The notes under the pieces are model-generated. The model ran no database searches, was not told the DNA's origin, and worked only from the letters and a program-made list of their open reading frames with translations. A stretch of DNA of 64,000 bases. It comes from Zarea fungicola. Taxonomy: Eukaryota; Ascomycota; Sordariomycetes; Hypocreales; Cordycipitaceae. Each line of letters begins with the position of its first letter. The first letter of the stretch is position 1. The stretch covers positions 1 through 64,000 of the forward strand of contig FWCC01000229.1 of the NCBI GenBank assembly GCA_900169235.1, written 5' to 3'. The position numbers were made by a program, and so were the translations under genes. Shown piece by piece: positions 11,495 to 22,313 of this stretch.

Positions 11495-11877
11495 GCTGAT
11501 AAGCGGAGTTTGCTACCGTTTCTTGCTTTGCGCAATAAAAATACTCCTAGCAAGAAGCACTAGTAGTGAGGTATAGGGGAGGACACAGGTTTTGTCGATA
11601 TCCAAGGGTAGGCAGAGAGTTGAAGCCAAACTACATCTAAGCGTCAAATGCCACAAGTATTGCCTGTGGAGGCTTCGAATCGGCGTGATATTGTCATAAA
11701 TATATAGTGCGAAGAAATCAGCGGGGTGGAAGACTGAAGACCTATAGAGGCTTCGCGCTTTCGCCAGGATAGTACATGAGGAGAAACTTCTTCCGTTACT
11801 ACTCATCCTTGGCACCAAGCCTGGCCCCATGAAAGTCTTTGGTGGAGCGGAAGTAGTGTGAACCCCCGTCTGTATAT

Positions 11878-11886
11878 CTCGGCCGA
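11878..11886. promoter_or_regulatory. CTCGGCCGA palindrome, copy 1
   Basis: Core TCGGCCGA is a perfect palindrome with inverted CGG half-sites, in the context ATATCTCGGCCGACAT. Candidate Zn2Cys6 operator. Confidence 0.4.
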
Positions 11887-11987
11887 CATGGCAATTTGCG
11901 CAGTCGCTTGAGCCCGGTATTGTATAGAACTACTTGTGCCGGCAGTTGATGATGCAGATTATGGGTAATCCTCTAGACCGTAAATAT

Positions 11988-11996
11988 CTCGACCGA
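11988..11996. promoter_or_regulatory. CTCGACCGA, one-mismatch copy
   Basis: Same ATATCTCG context as copy 1 with one change in the core, 21 bp before the next exact copy. Confidence 0.3.
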
Positions 11997-12008
11997 GCTG
12001 TCGAAAAT

Positions 12009-12017
12009 CTCGGCCGA
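12009..12017. promoter_or_regulatory. CTCGGCCGA palindrome, copy 2
   Basis: Exact second copy, 217 bp upstream of the MFS start codon. Confidence 0.4.
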
Positions 12018-12233
12018 TGTGAAAGCTGTCTGTCCTGCGGCACCGAGTCTTCTAATATCCGTCCATCCAAGGGACGCATGATACTTGTCTCATTTCTAGA
12101 CCGCATCCCCCTTCTTAGGTAAACGGATTAGACTGATTAATCTCTAGAGCCGGATACATGCAAAACAACGGTGTAACGACACCACCCCTATGAAAGTGGC
12201 CATCATATTCTTTCGCTTTGGACAGAATCGACC

Positions 12234-14101
12234 ATGACGGATTCTAGTCTCCCGCAAGGAACGGCCTCTTATGATGCAGACGAGTCGTTCATAGTCGGTT
12301 GGGACGGTATTGAAAGTGACTCAATGAGTCCAAGAAGCCTCGAAAAGGGTAGGAAATGGTTGATTGTTTTGACAATATCGATGGCTAGCTTCTGTGTGTA
12401 CGTTAAACAAGTTTACAGCTCGTTCGATGTATTCGGTTTTGATTGACAGATTGCTAAATACATTCAGAACTGCCGCTAGCTCTATTTACACAACAACGTA
12501 TGAGCAAATGGAGACGGCGTTTGGTAACTCAAGACTGTTTTCGGTGCTCGGGCTGTCAACGTTCGTCTTAGGACTCGGTTGCGGTCCACTGTGCTTTGGC
12601 CCTGTGAGCGAGTTCTATGGGAGGAGGCCAGTATATCTCCTGGCGTGGCCAATGTTCATTTTATGGACTATTCCGCAAGCTGCGGCCCAAAATATCACAA
12701 CAATGATTATAGGGCGCTATCTGTCAGGGTTCTCTGGTAGCACGTTCTTAGCAGTGTCAGGTGGCACTATTACCGATCTCTTTTCCAAAAATGAGCTTCA
12801 GTATCCGATGGCCATATTTTCAGTTTCTCCGTTGCTTGGTCCAAGCATTGGTCCAATGATTGGAGGCTTTATCAATTATAACTCGCACTGGAGATGGACG
12901 TACTACGTGTTGATCGTCTGGGAGGTCCTATTGCTTCTGGCGATTGTAATTCTTGTCCCTGAGACTTACCGTAGGACTCCATTAATACTACATTCACCCA
13001 GTATTCCTTTCCACATAGCTAACTAGAGACAATTATATACCATAGATCCTATTATACTGCGATACAAGGCACACAAGATGCGAAACGAGACAGGCGACGC
13101 GCGATGGAAAGCGCCAATCGAATACACCGACAGATCAATCTTTCAGGCTATCCTGACTTCACTATCACGGCCATTCCAGCTCCTCTTCCACGAGTCAATG
13201 TGTCTTGGCTTATGCGTCTTCTCAGCGATTCTTCTCGGCATCCTGTACCTCTTTTTCGGCGCTTTTCCCCTCCTCTTCACCACCTGCTACCACTTCAAAC
13301 TCTGGCAGGTTGGGCTTTCATTTTTGGGAATTGGCATTGGGCTGATCATCGGAGTATTGACGGACCCAATATGGATTCGGACGCGCCTTAACCTTATGGC
13401 GAAGCTTGGAGAAGGGGGTAATAGTTCTGCTGAAGGCGAGCCAGAGTTTCGTCTTCCTCCCGCTATAGTGGGCTCTGTGATCGCTCCAGTTGGTTTGTTC
13501 ATCTTCGCTTGGACAGCATACCCGTGGATTCATTGGACAGTGCCAATTCTAGGGTCTTGCATCTTCGCCATTGGGTGAGTAAACTCTTGGCGTACATGAT
13601 TTATGTATACGCAGTCACCACATCAGCTGTTCGCTTCGGCAGTCGCTGGATTTCTTCGCTAGGGCTTGCTAACTCGCTTTGCTATCAAGAAATATTCTTA
13701 TTTTCACAGGTATATTCACCTTTCTGGTAAGTAGCATAAACACTTCCGTCAGCGTATTATACTTTGTTCGAAATAAGGTTCTCAGTGTTGCATGTTAACA
13801 AAATGGAACAGGTGGATGCATACCCAGCCTACGCAGCAAGTGCCCTAGCTGCCAACACCTTCGTCCGCTGTGTCTTTGCGGGTACGTCTGGATTCAAAAC
13901 CCGTCGAACTAGTTTCACAACTTTTGCTAATGTATCTCAGCTGCTTTCCCACTTTTTGGGACCAAGATGTATGCGTCGATGGGTCATCAATGGGCAACCT
14001 CTGTTCTGGCGTTTTTAACGCTTGCAATGATGCCTTTTCCGTACATCTTCTTCCATTATGGGAAAAGGATTAGGGAAAATAGCCGTTTTGCTAGAAGCTG
14101 A
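12234..14101 (+). CDS. MFS transporter (DHA1 drug:H+ antiporter type), six exons
   Basis: A plasma-membrane drug or metabolite exporter, 487 aa after splicing. Exons are 12234-12397, 12468-12970, 13046-13574, 13690-13726, 13812-13881 and 13941-14101, all phase-consistent. Exon 4 is a 37-bp micro-exon (NILIFTGIFTFL) that a simple ORF search misses; it supplies helix 11. Visible family features are the SEFYGRRPVY loop after helix 2, SGFSGSTFLAVSGGTI, GPSIGPMIGGF in helix 5, PETYHPIILRYKA before the central loop (restored by intron 2), and VDAYPAYAASALAANTFVR in helix 11. The gene converges on the Zn2Cys6 regulator at 14390-16849 and shares the CTCGGCCGA promoter motif with it, which suggests the regulator controls this pump. 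Substrate unknown. Confidence 0.9.
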
Positions 14102-14389
14102 GTGTAACATGGAAATATACCTGCCGAACGACCCAAAGCAGCATCTTAAATTTGTAAAAGCAGACATTTGTTCTACGGCTAGTCAGTCTAATCCAGTCTT
14201 CCAGGGTTGAGATATCCCCGTTGGCATATGAAAGTGGCTCACTCTTGCTCATAGAATGCCATAGAACCGGCGTAGGTCTTTGGACAAACTTGGGGAAAAG
14301 ATTACACCATGTATCGAGGCACAGCAGTTTTGAAAAGAAAAGGCATGTGTGGAAGATGGTAACTGGCAATACGAGGCAAGAGATGAATA

Positions 14390-16849
14390 CTATTCCATGT
14401 ATAAAACTTCGTCCAGGTTATTCTCCATGCCATTTGCCCAGAGGTCCCCGCAGGTTATCATGTCTTGAAACATGCTGAACTCCGACACCATGCAATGCTC
14501 ATTAGCAGCCAGTTGTTCGACCATACCAGCAATGTCTGCCTCGAGATCTACCGAACAGCCTGCGCGACTCTCGAACTCCAGCAATGTTTTCAAAATCCTT
14601 ACTCCTCGTCTAGCCATAGAGCTGGAGCTTTCCTCTTGCTGAATGAGTTGGAGTGAGAATTCCACCAGACGTCGAATTTTAACCAAATCGTGTATCAAAG
14701 GATTCACTGATTTAAATAGCAAAACAAAGGCAAGAGTAATCGAGCAGCTAATTATATGAGTCAAAGTTGTCCACATTCTGCGAACAATCCTGGTCTCTGC
14801 CGCGTCTGGCCAGTCAAAGGCCGCCTCCAGAGCTTGCTCTGCTATGGAAATGCAAGAGAGCTAGTCCAATCAAAGTGAATTAGTACTGATCGCTAATTCC
14901 GCGCAGTCTCCAAGGGCCATTTGTCATTGGAGGGATTCTAACCTGTGTAAAAGCAAAGCGTCGATCGCGGAAACTTGATAGTTGAAATTGTCTGTGAATA
15001 GTTAAAACCTAACATGAAAGTCTTAGCTAATAAAGCTCTCCTCTGTAGTCAGGTCAGTGAGATGGGCTGGTAGGGTTGTTTTACTTTATGCGCCGCAGCG
15101 AGAAGAAGAAGCGACGGCATCATTGTTATCGGTAACAGTTGCTTAGATGCGGCGGCCATTTGGGCAGCTTGGGCAGTTTCTCTAAGAAAGCAAGGCCATC
15201 TGGTGTAATGATTCTTGATCTCACGGTCAGCCCACAAGACTTGGTCGTAGAGCTTCAAAAGCTTGTCTGAATCATTTCCAGTATATCCAAGCCTATCCAT
15301 ACGATCTTGATGCTTCCAAATGATAACGGACACTGCTCCAGATAGAGAATTAGAGCAATGACAATGAATTCCTGGGAATCTCATCCCTACGCTTGTTTAA
15401 GCAGTTGCTAAATTGGAAAGGCGTGTACACCTCATCTGGCTGAGCGGCAACCGCGCCATCTTTAAGCATGTCCTTTTGCGTCTCAAAACAGTTGACAGGA
15501 AGTGGTGTATTGAATTGTGTGGGGTGTATCTGACAGGTGCTCTGGAATGGTATTTGAAACCAATCATAACGCACCAGATACCACCATACGCGCTTCTCAA
15601 TTTCGCGGTTGATCAGTCTCTTATTGCTGGTAGCCGAAGTTGCCGGAGTTGATGGGGTTGGATGGGTGTCGGAGCCCAGCCTATGTAAGTTTAGGCACTG
15701 AGATATCCTTATGGCGGCCGATATTAACACACATATCAGGTCTGACTGATCAATGTTGTGTGCTGTGAGCAACAATATGCATATAGCTTGTACAGATGAT
15801 AGCTTGTGCTCAGCCATGAATCCGTCAGCAAATAGGGTATCGATGCTCATATTAAACAGGATCTGGGTGTCATGTGAGTCTATTAGTGGATTAGCCAGTA
15901 TCCTTCTATGGAAGAATAAAAATGGGCTCGTAATCAGCGGCAAAACGAACCAATTCTAGGCCAACGCGGTGGTAGTAGCTGGGTTCCATCAACATGGTAC
16001 AAGGTATGCTCCACAAGTTATTAGCCAGGTCTACGAATGGGAACCGAGAGAAGTTGACGGAGAGGAAATGGAGGAACCTACAGCAAGAATTGCGTAATAA
16101 AGTGCCATCCAGGACTTGGCACAGTCCTCTTGCAGGGTGTTGGTTTCGAATTCTTCCCGAAAGCTCTGCATCTGAACAATACCATGCATCCACGCAAGAT
16201 GTTCCTCATGGTACGTAAGGAGTATTCTCGCACTATCCGGTGGGAAGAAGACGTTCCACTGTATGCCATGCGTGCCATCTGCAGGCAAAGAGTGGCCAGG
16301 ATCAACAGAAGGTTGTGTTCCGGCAAGTTGATTCACCACACTCCGACGTCCGTGGGCAAGGAATTCCAACGCGGTGGCAGCTTCTTCTGTCAGGCGGGGC
16401 CCGGTACTCTGCGCAGGCAATGTGTGTTGCCGGGAAGCATCGGCCGTGAGACTGGGCTGCCGCCGACCGGAGGCGTTGCCCTCAAGATCTGTATTTGGGA
16501 CAAACTCTTGCGTAGACGAGATGCTACGGGTCGGTGATGGGTTTGCTGCGGCCAAGGGGTTTCGCGGAATAGTTTCGCTCGATCCTGGAAAGCTTGACTG
16601 AGACACATCGTTACAAAGTGCATCAGCGTTTTCAGCGTCCAATTTCCGTGGCATGTGACGCCGGGCAGTTCCTTTGTTTACCACTGCTACCTGTTCCCGC
16701 TGGCATGTGCTTTGCTTGTTGGCGCGTATACATGCATCGCATGGGACTGTCTTGGAACACCGAATTTTCCGGCGAACACATTCTGTACACGCCAAGACTG
16801 ATCTCTGGGTGTTACGGACGTTCCTGTGGAGGTTTTGTTGCCTATGCAT
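14390..16849 (-). CDS. Zn2Cys6 fungal-specific transcription factor
   Basis: A nuclear DNA-binding regulator. The zinc cluster near the N-terminus reads CTECVRRKIRCSKTVPCDAC, with the sixth Cys eight residues further on, and matches CX2CX6CX6CX2CX8C. A Ser/Pro/Thr-rich linker follows. The middle-homology region then appears in exons around 15880-15400 (ADGFMAEHKLSSVQA, SAAIRISQCLNLHRLG, EKRVWWYLVRYDW). The C-terminal exon ends at 14390. Start taken at 16849 (MHRQQN); an in-frame ATG at 16936 is possible. At least five introns are needed. The one starting at 16081 (GTAGGT) and the segment 16080-15890 have uncertain boundaries, so exon positions there are approximate. It lies tail to tail with the MFS gene at 12234 and probably acts as its local regulator. 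Confidence 0.85.
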
Positions 16850-17727
16850 TCTTGGGGAACAGTGGTGGATGAGGATGAGGTTGCGTTTGCCGTGAGGGTT
16901 GTCCGAAGCACGTACGAGATTCAAAATGTCGATCAACTTTTGGCAGACAAGGTGGCGAATTTTTCAGGCATTAAACCCAGTCTGCAAAGTATTAGTGGCT
17001 GCTCGGCCGAGATTCTGGCCGAATAACAAATGACTAGGGTGGCAAAATCACCCCAAGGTCGGCCGTCTTGGGTCAAATACCACGGGCGGCAGTGTAACTT
17101 GTTTGGTATCTCTTACTGGGCTAAGAAGAGGGCGGCGCTCAGTACGTCTGAGTGCTCGTTGTGTCACCACCACCACTAGCAGGCCACGCAACAGCCAAAC
17201 CCGCTGGTGAAAGTTTAAATTAACATGAGTTATTAGCTGCACCAAAAAATAGGGAGCCACGGTAGGGCCATTTTCGCATTCACTAAAGGACGGTGGAGTT
17301 TTCAAATAAGTTACATGTAATATAGCACTACTGAGCCAACCGGGTTAAACAGCTAAGAAAGCTCCGCCAATAGAGTTCAAGGCCGGCCTAGCCTGGCCTG
17401 TGCTTTTGTGCTGAATCTGACACGAGCTCTGGAACACAGTTAGGTAGCTCAGCGGACTTTCTGGCCCGAAGACGCGGGCTGCGCCTTACTGGCAAGAATC
17501 AGCCACTATGAGGCCTATGTGGATATACTGTTGATATGAATCGTAGGCAACCGCCTTTCGCCCACCCTCACATCATCGGTGTCATCCAACTCCAAGGAGA
17601 TGACGTGTCAATAGATTAGCGACTAAAGAAGAATCGGTATATGAGGCTTGCCACCCTTTGATTCTCGCTCAACTTTCATGAATCAAAAGTCAAATTAAAA
17701 CACAAAAAGTGCTCAAAAAATTCCATC
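16850..17727. promoter_or_regulatory. divergent promoter of Zn2Cys6 gene and SDR gene
   Basis: About 880 bp without a gene. It carries CTCGGCCGA at 17002-17010, some 150 bp upstream of the regulator start, followed by a half-like CTGGCCGAA at 17016. Confidence 0.45.
17002..17010. promoter_or_regulatory. CTCGGCCGA palindrome, copy 3, in the regulator's own promoter
   Basis: Exact match to the two copies upstream of the MFS gene at 12234. Suggests autoregulation plus control of the pump by one factor. Confidence 0.4.
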
Positions 17728-18744
17728 ATGCAACTCCTCATTCTGGGCGGAACTTCTTTTGTGGGCAGAGCCATTGCCATGGAGGCAATCTCCCGCAACC
17801 ATGCTGTAACGATACTGAATCGTGGGACCAAGCCATCTCCAGAGGGCGTGATGACTTGCATCGGCGACCGACTTGCTGCTGACGGACTGGACGCTCTGGA
17901 TGGCATGAGTTTTGATGCGGTTGTAGACACGTGGTCGGGTGAAGCGCAACCCGCTCTTGACGCCATGGAGAAGCTCAGAGGGCGCATCGGCCACTACACA
18001 TTCATTTCTACAATCACCGTCTACGATGGCAAAGCGGTTTTAGCCGATAAACAGGCCTTGATCAATGAAGATACGGCGGTTTTCGATGTCACTGCCCCGG
18101 GAGCCTCAAGACGTGCTTATGAATTCAGCAAACGAACTGTTGAACTGGCAGCAGAAACGACTCTTCAAGACGTGCCCTGTTTGCTGGCGCGAGCGGGTGT
18201 CATTCTAGGCCCGCATGAGCACGAGTACGTTGAACGAGGACGGCTTCTCTGGTGGCTCCATCGCCTTCACGAGGGCGGTCGCGTCGTCGCCCCGGAACCG
18301 CAGGACTTGAAACTGCAGGTTGTCGATGCGAGGGATTTGGCCAAATTTGTGCTCGATGGCGCAGAGAAGAAGCTTTCGGGTGCATTCAATATTACGGGGG
18401 AACCAGGCGCTGTCACAATGAGCGAGCTGCTCGAGACGGCGCGTGAGGTGACTGGTGACGGCTCCGAGCTGATATGGGTGAGCCCCAAACGCATCGCGAA
18501 TGCGGGAGTTGTGCCATTTATGGATCTGCCGCTGTGGCTAGATGCCAAATCGGACATGTACCGAGCTATCTACTGCTGTGATGCGACGAAAGCCAAAGAT
18601 GCCGGCCTCGTGTGCCGACCTATTCGAGAGACAATTCGCGACACTTGGGACTGGATGCAAGGAAAAAATGGACCTGTACTCGCACCTAAAGGAATACCTG
18701 TTGGCGGCTTACCATTAGATAAGGAGGCTAGTTTGCTTGAGTAG
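17728..18744 (+). CDS. atypical extended SDR (NAD-dependent epimerase/dehydratase family), intronless
   Basis: A 338-aa Rossmann-fold oxidoreductase, probably cytosolic. The nucleotide-binding loop is GGTSFVGR at residues 7-14, the variant found in atypical SDRs. Residues AILNRG-like (TILNRGTKP, about 27-35) follow strand 2, where an NADP-preferring Arg may sit. The catalytic Tyr is probably in RRAYEFSKRTVE (YxxxK-like), and the sugar-nucleotide-epimerase signature LLARAGVILGPHE is clear. The gene has no intron, unlike most neighbours, and its style resembles actinobacterial reductases of this group, so horizontal transfer is possible but untested. Its substrate is unknown. A decayed AAA ATPase fragment lies 90 bp downstream. 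Confidence 0.85.
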   Translation: MQLLILGGTSFVGRAIAMEAISRNHAVTILNRGTKPSPEGVMTCIGDRLAADGLDALDGMSFDAVVDTWSGEAQPALDAMEKLRGRIGHYTFISTITVYDGKAVLADKQALINEDTAVFDVTAPGASRRAYEFSKRTVELAAETTLQDVPCLLARAGVILGPHEHEYVERGRLLWWLHRLHEGGRVVAPEPQDLKLQVVDARDLAKFVLDGAEKKLSGAFNITGEPGAVTMSELLETAREVTGDGSELIWVSPKRIANAGVVPFMDLPLWLDAKSDMYRAIYCCDATKAKDAGLVCRPIRETIRDTWDWMQGKNGPVLAPKGIPVGGLPLDKEASLLE

Positions 18745-18835
18745 CTTACAGCCTATGCGTACAATCATGTCGTTTTTGTAGCCAATAATCCTCGCGCATC
18801 AATCGCAATTTCAGTGCGTCCAACAACCAAGTAAT

Positions 18836-19206
18836 GAGCTTCCAGACAGATGCGTTCTCTTGTTAGAGGACGTAGATGCTATGGCAACGGATCGTTGGCA
18901 GAGCGAGAGGAAACGGAACAAGCGAAAGCATCCGGTGTCTTACCAGGACTCTTGAATACGCTCGATGGTGTGGCTTCCCAACAAGGCCGACTTCTGATCA
19001 GGACAACCAATCACAAGGAGCTGCTCGACGACACGCTTATCAGACTGGGCTTGATTGACCTGAAGGTCGAATCCAGCTTGACGGGCTCCACCAAGGCGTC
19101 AGAGTTGTTCAAGTTCATGTATAAACATGTGGCCGGGGCCAAGCCTTCGCCTCCGCGACGCAAATGTATCCATGGCTGGACAGGTTTTTTATTGCTTGAG
19201 TTTTAA
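18836..19206 (+). pseudogene. BCS1-like AAA ATPase fragment, frameshifted
   Basis: Remnant of the C-terminal half of a mitochondrial BCS1-type AAA ATPase domain. The first frame gives LPDRCVLLLEDVDA, the Walker B region, and then hits a stop. The next frame continues with GLLNTLDGVASQQGRLL, TTNHKELLDDTLIR and a degraded LGLIDLKVE where the family has PGR(V/I)D(L/M)KVE. The frame changes between about 18910 and 18935. There is no Walker A, no N-terminal BCS1 domain and no start, so this is a decayed fragment and not a gene. Confidence 0.75.
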
Positions 19207-19650
19207 TTGCGAGACAGGTCAAGTCCAGTCAACGCTGCGAACAATAGATTAGAGACGCAAACAGTTAAATTAATAAAAGCTCGAATTACATACAGTAAAT
19301 AAACTTAGGGCTTCCTAAGTGACTTACTATGTCAGAAATTCACATGAGAACTTCGCTTGAACAAACTCAGATCCATTCCAGCATCCTTAGCCAAATAAGC
19401 AAAAATTACAACACTAAAGAGCCTGTGTTGTTGTTACTCCAGCTGGATGGCAGCTGGATGGCAGCGCTAGACACCACCCTAAATCCTCCCAACTAGTGAA
19501 ACAAGTCTGACTAGTTGGTCAAGGTTAGGAGAAGACAGACACTGTCCAGGCGCGTTGACGGTACATACATTGTAGACGCCGTAACTTTGGTGACCGCGCA
19601 GAATAGATGAATAGATGAAGGAATCAAAGGTACAGTATCCGTTTGTCCGG
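19207..19650. other. intergenic, no firm gene
   Basis: AT-rich spacer. It holds an 11-bp tandem duplication (AGCTGGATGGC, 19441-19462). A downstream exon of the minus-strand membrane protein could lie near 19480-19640, where another frame reads GHQSYGVYNVCTVNAPGQC, but I could not fix a splice pair. Confidence 0.35.
19441..19462. repeat. 11-bp tandem duplication
   Basis: Two exact adjacent copies of AGCTGGATGGC. Confidence 0.8.
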
Positions 19651-20070
19651 TCAAGTGCAATAAGAAAACCCATTACAGGCCATGATGCACTTGCTGAAGT
19701 CCAGCTCGCAGTCGCCCGATGTCTCGCACTGTTGGCCACCAGGAGGATGGCAGGTACTGCCAGTATTACCAGAACTACCGCCGCCAGAACTGCCTGTGCC
19801 AGAACTGCCTCCTGGACTCCCAGTCCCGGAACTGCTCCCGCCTTGGCTGCCAGTGCTAGAACCACTACCGCCAGGGACCTTCTTCAGCCCCAGACCAACA
19901 CCTAGCCCAACAGCAAGTGCAATAGTCAGCACGCTGACTATAACGATTAATGCAATGACTTTTGCTCTGTTCCATCGACGGCGAGCACGTGGATCATTAA
20001 TAGGTTGGTTTGTATCTGCCAGATATGTGTTGGGGGATGTGTAAGGTTGTTCAGGTTTAAATTCGGCCAT
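19651..20070 (-). CDS. small single-pass membrane protein with Gly/Ser linker and Cys-rich tail
   Basis: 139 aa, family not recognised. The order is: a hydrophilic Pro-rich N-terminus (1-35), basic residues RARRRWNRAK, one hydrophobic helix (about 39-62, VIALIVIVSVLTIALAVGLG), a low-complexity Gly/Ser linker (about 65-105) and a short tail with five cysteines (CHPPGGQQC, CELDFSKC, CNG). By the positive-inside rule the short N-terminus faces the cytosol and the Cys-rich tail faces out, as in wall-anchored sensors or display proteins. The true C-terminus may lie in a further exon: a GTAATG donor overlaps the last cysteine region at about 19675. Start at 20070 follows frame and composition. Confidence 0.6.
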   Translation of the reverse strand: MAEFKPEQPYTSPNTYLADTNQPINDPRARRRWNRAKVIALIVIVSVLTIALAVGLGVGLGLKKVPGGSGSSTGSQGGSSSGTGSPGGSSGTGSSGGGSSGNTGSTCHPPGGQQCETSGDCELDFSKCIMACNGFSYCT

Positions 20071-21864
20071 TGTGAGACGAGACTGGTCGGCTCTGCGAAA
20101 ATGATGCGAACAAGAAATGAGGAATGCTGAGACTCATCGCATGAAAAATCGGGCGCGACCATCCTGTTCTTATTTCCTGTTGGCACATCAACTTGCACCC
20201 GCCGGAGGACTTGGGTTGGCCTGGACTGGCCTGCGAGTATTCGAAAAAACGCCTTGCCAGTTCGAGAGACGGCTAGAGCGGCAGCATTGCAGCCAGAGTG
20301 AGGACAAAAGTGAGAGCAGTAGTTGTGAGGCTGAAATAATCCCACTTCCCGTGCACAGCGGTTCGCCGCCCACGCTGCCAGATACTCAAGCCATCCGGCA
20401 GCTTGATGCCGAGCAGACTTGGAGGTGGCAAAACAAGGCTGAAGTAGTTTCAGTCCGGCGACTAGATAGCGTAGAAGCATCCTCGGATTTGCCCAACTCC
20501 GCGCTACTAGGGGCTGGTTGATTGGGATTGGTGCTGGTGTTGAAGTACAGCTGAAAGCCTTGGCGCACAGCCATGGCGCTACGATCGAGTCAAAAATTGC
20601 TGATCTGCAAAACAAGCGCAATCAATAGTCGATTGCTAGGAAGCCCACTAGGATGAAGCATGACTAGTTAGAGTTATTCTCTTTAATAGACTAGCTAGAG
20701 ATGGGGATCAGAGGACTGAAGACCTACAGAATTTTAATTGGAGTAAAAAGGGAGCCAACTCTCATACTGTGTATTGTAATGAACCAGATTTAGAGGCGCT
20801 TGTTCGAAGCTTCAAGTGTGCATGCCCTGCACTTCAGTTACTAGGCACAGTACGGCCAACAAAAATTCAACTTTTCAGCCTCCAAGAGTAGCCTTCAACG
20901 GTACCTGCCAGTGGTCGAAATGGTCCGGTATGGCTTGGACGGCGGATTGATGCTGATGCGAGCTGAGGTTCAAGCAGTTGATCAAGGCGGACATGTTGGG
21001 GAGAGCAACCCGGGAGTTAGTTGGTGCCATGTCGGAGTGCATCCGGAATACAGCGTCGCAGTCGTGGACGCGTCGATCGGACGCGGGTTATTAAGTTGTT
21101 AGATTGGCCTCGAACTGCACGGTGGTTTGGTGCTAAAATTTGTTGGCGCAGGAACCTGTAACCGAGGCTGGTTGCCAGAGCCGCAACATAAGCAGCAGGC
21201 TTTTCTACGGCCGCTTATGGACTTGTACCAAAATGATAATGATCCGTCGCCTGCGACGGAAAAATCATTTCTGTCCTATTTTGCCCCATTTCCTTTTCAC
21301 ATGGGCCGGGGAGATTGTTCGGCCGGCGCCATTATTTCCGGTTGGCCTTGCCAAGCAGGGGTGAGTGACAGGGCTTGCATCAGATAGAATCCGCTTATTA
21401 TTACGTTGTCAGATTTCAAGGCCATTCCTGCAAAGGTGGCTGACTGACTGAATCGCCTTCCACGGCAGTTACGGATTGCTTTGCCGTCGGCAATTACCCG
21501 GCCCAACAGAAGAGGACCGACCAACAGGTGAACAACAAGAAAAGGCGGGATTGCTAAAATGAACCGCTAGTGAGGGCGGGACGAGGGTGGACTGTACCCT
21601 TCCAATTGAGTGTTGCCTAGATTTGTCTAACCTTATGGGACCAAATGAACAGCGCCGGTGCTTTGTTTCCGGTAACCATGTTCCTACCTCAATTATGGAG
21701 ATATCAGATTGTTGGCATTTGGATAATCTTTATTCTTTTTATCAAGTGACTATAAATTCACCATATTCCACTCCCGGCTTTACCTATTCACACCTCGCAG
21801 CACATCAAATAGAAAAGACACCATTCTAGACAGCTCTTGATTCTTTGCTCACATTTCGCTAAAA
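20071..21864. other. intergenic, 1.8 kb, no gene seen
   Basis: Several overlapping ORFs on both strands (up to 224 aa) lack family motifs and look like chance reading frames. The last 300 bp are the promoter of the small secreted protein, with TATAAAT at 21751-21757. Confidence 0.45.
21751..21757 (+). promoter_or_regulatory. TATA box of small secreted protein gene
   Basis: TATAAAT 108-114 bp before the ATG at 21865. Confidence 0.45.
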
Positions 21865-22313
21865 ATGAAAACTCTCAATGCCTCTCTGATTCTTCTGAGC
21901 ATCGCCAGTCAGATGTTGGCGGTTTCTGCTGCAACATGTGGTAACTGGCATATTGGAATGGCCCAGTGCTACCACAAGGACGACCTTTACGCAGTACGCC
22001 AGAAAGTGTGCACCCAGAAGGCAAATAGCGGAAGTTTTACCTATAACTGTGACACTTCGAGCCACTCACGGCCTTGCACATTCCAGTACCAGGGCCCGGG
22101 TATGCCTCAGCAGCTCTGCTGTAAGTTAAAATCTCATTATTACAGAAATGTCTAGGTACAACTGACAGAATGCAATCAGGGGACGCATACAAAGATATTA
22201 TAGACCAGTGTTTAACAACAAGTATTGATTTCAGTTGGTCAACTGGAACCTACACTTACAACATTGGGAATGACCAGCATTGGTTCTACATCGACCGCTG
22301 TCATTGGCCATGA
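21865..22313 (+). CDS. small secreted cysteine-containing protein, paralogue A
   Basis: 129 aa, no known family. Exons are 21865-22120 and 22180-22313; the intron (GTAAGT..AATCAG) splits a Trp codon at phase 1. A signal peptide covers about residues 1-22 and ends in AVSAA. The mature part is about 107 aa, with a C-terminal block LCWDAYKDIIDQC, a Tyr/Trp-rich stretch and WFYIDRC near the end. The block CW-x-A-x3-I-(I/M)-D-Q-C and the intron at that spot recur in the gene at 26529, so the two are paralogues. They lie on either side of a secreted beta-1,3-glucanase. Effector-like or antifungal roles fit the size and secretion, but nothing in the sequence proves either. Confidence 0.78.

Larger units (their letters stand above)
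11495..12233. promoter_or_regulatory. divergent promoter between CNT transporter and MFS transporter
   Basis: 739 bp with three related CGG palindromes: CTCGGCCGA at 11878-11886, CTCGACCGA at 11988-11996 and CTCGGCCGA at 12009-12017. Two of them are preceded by ATAT. The same exact 9-mer lies upstream of the Zn2Cys6 gene (17002-17010). Confidence 0.5.

Noticed and set aside
19947..20621. 224-aa minus-strand ORF
   Set aside because: Overlaps the membrane protein in another frame; no family motif.
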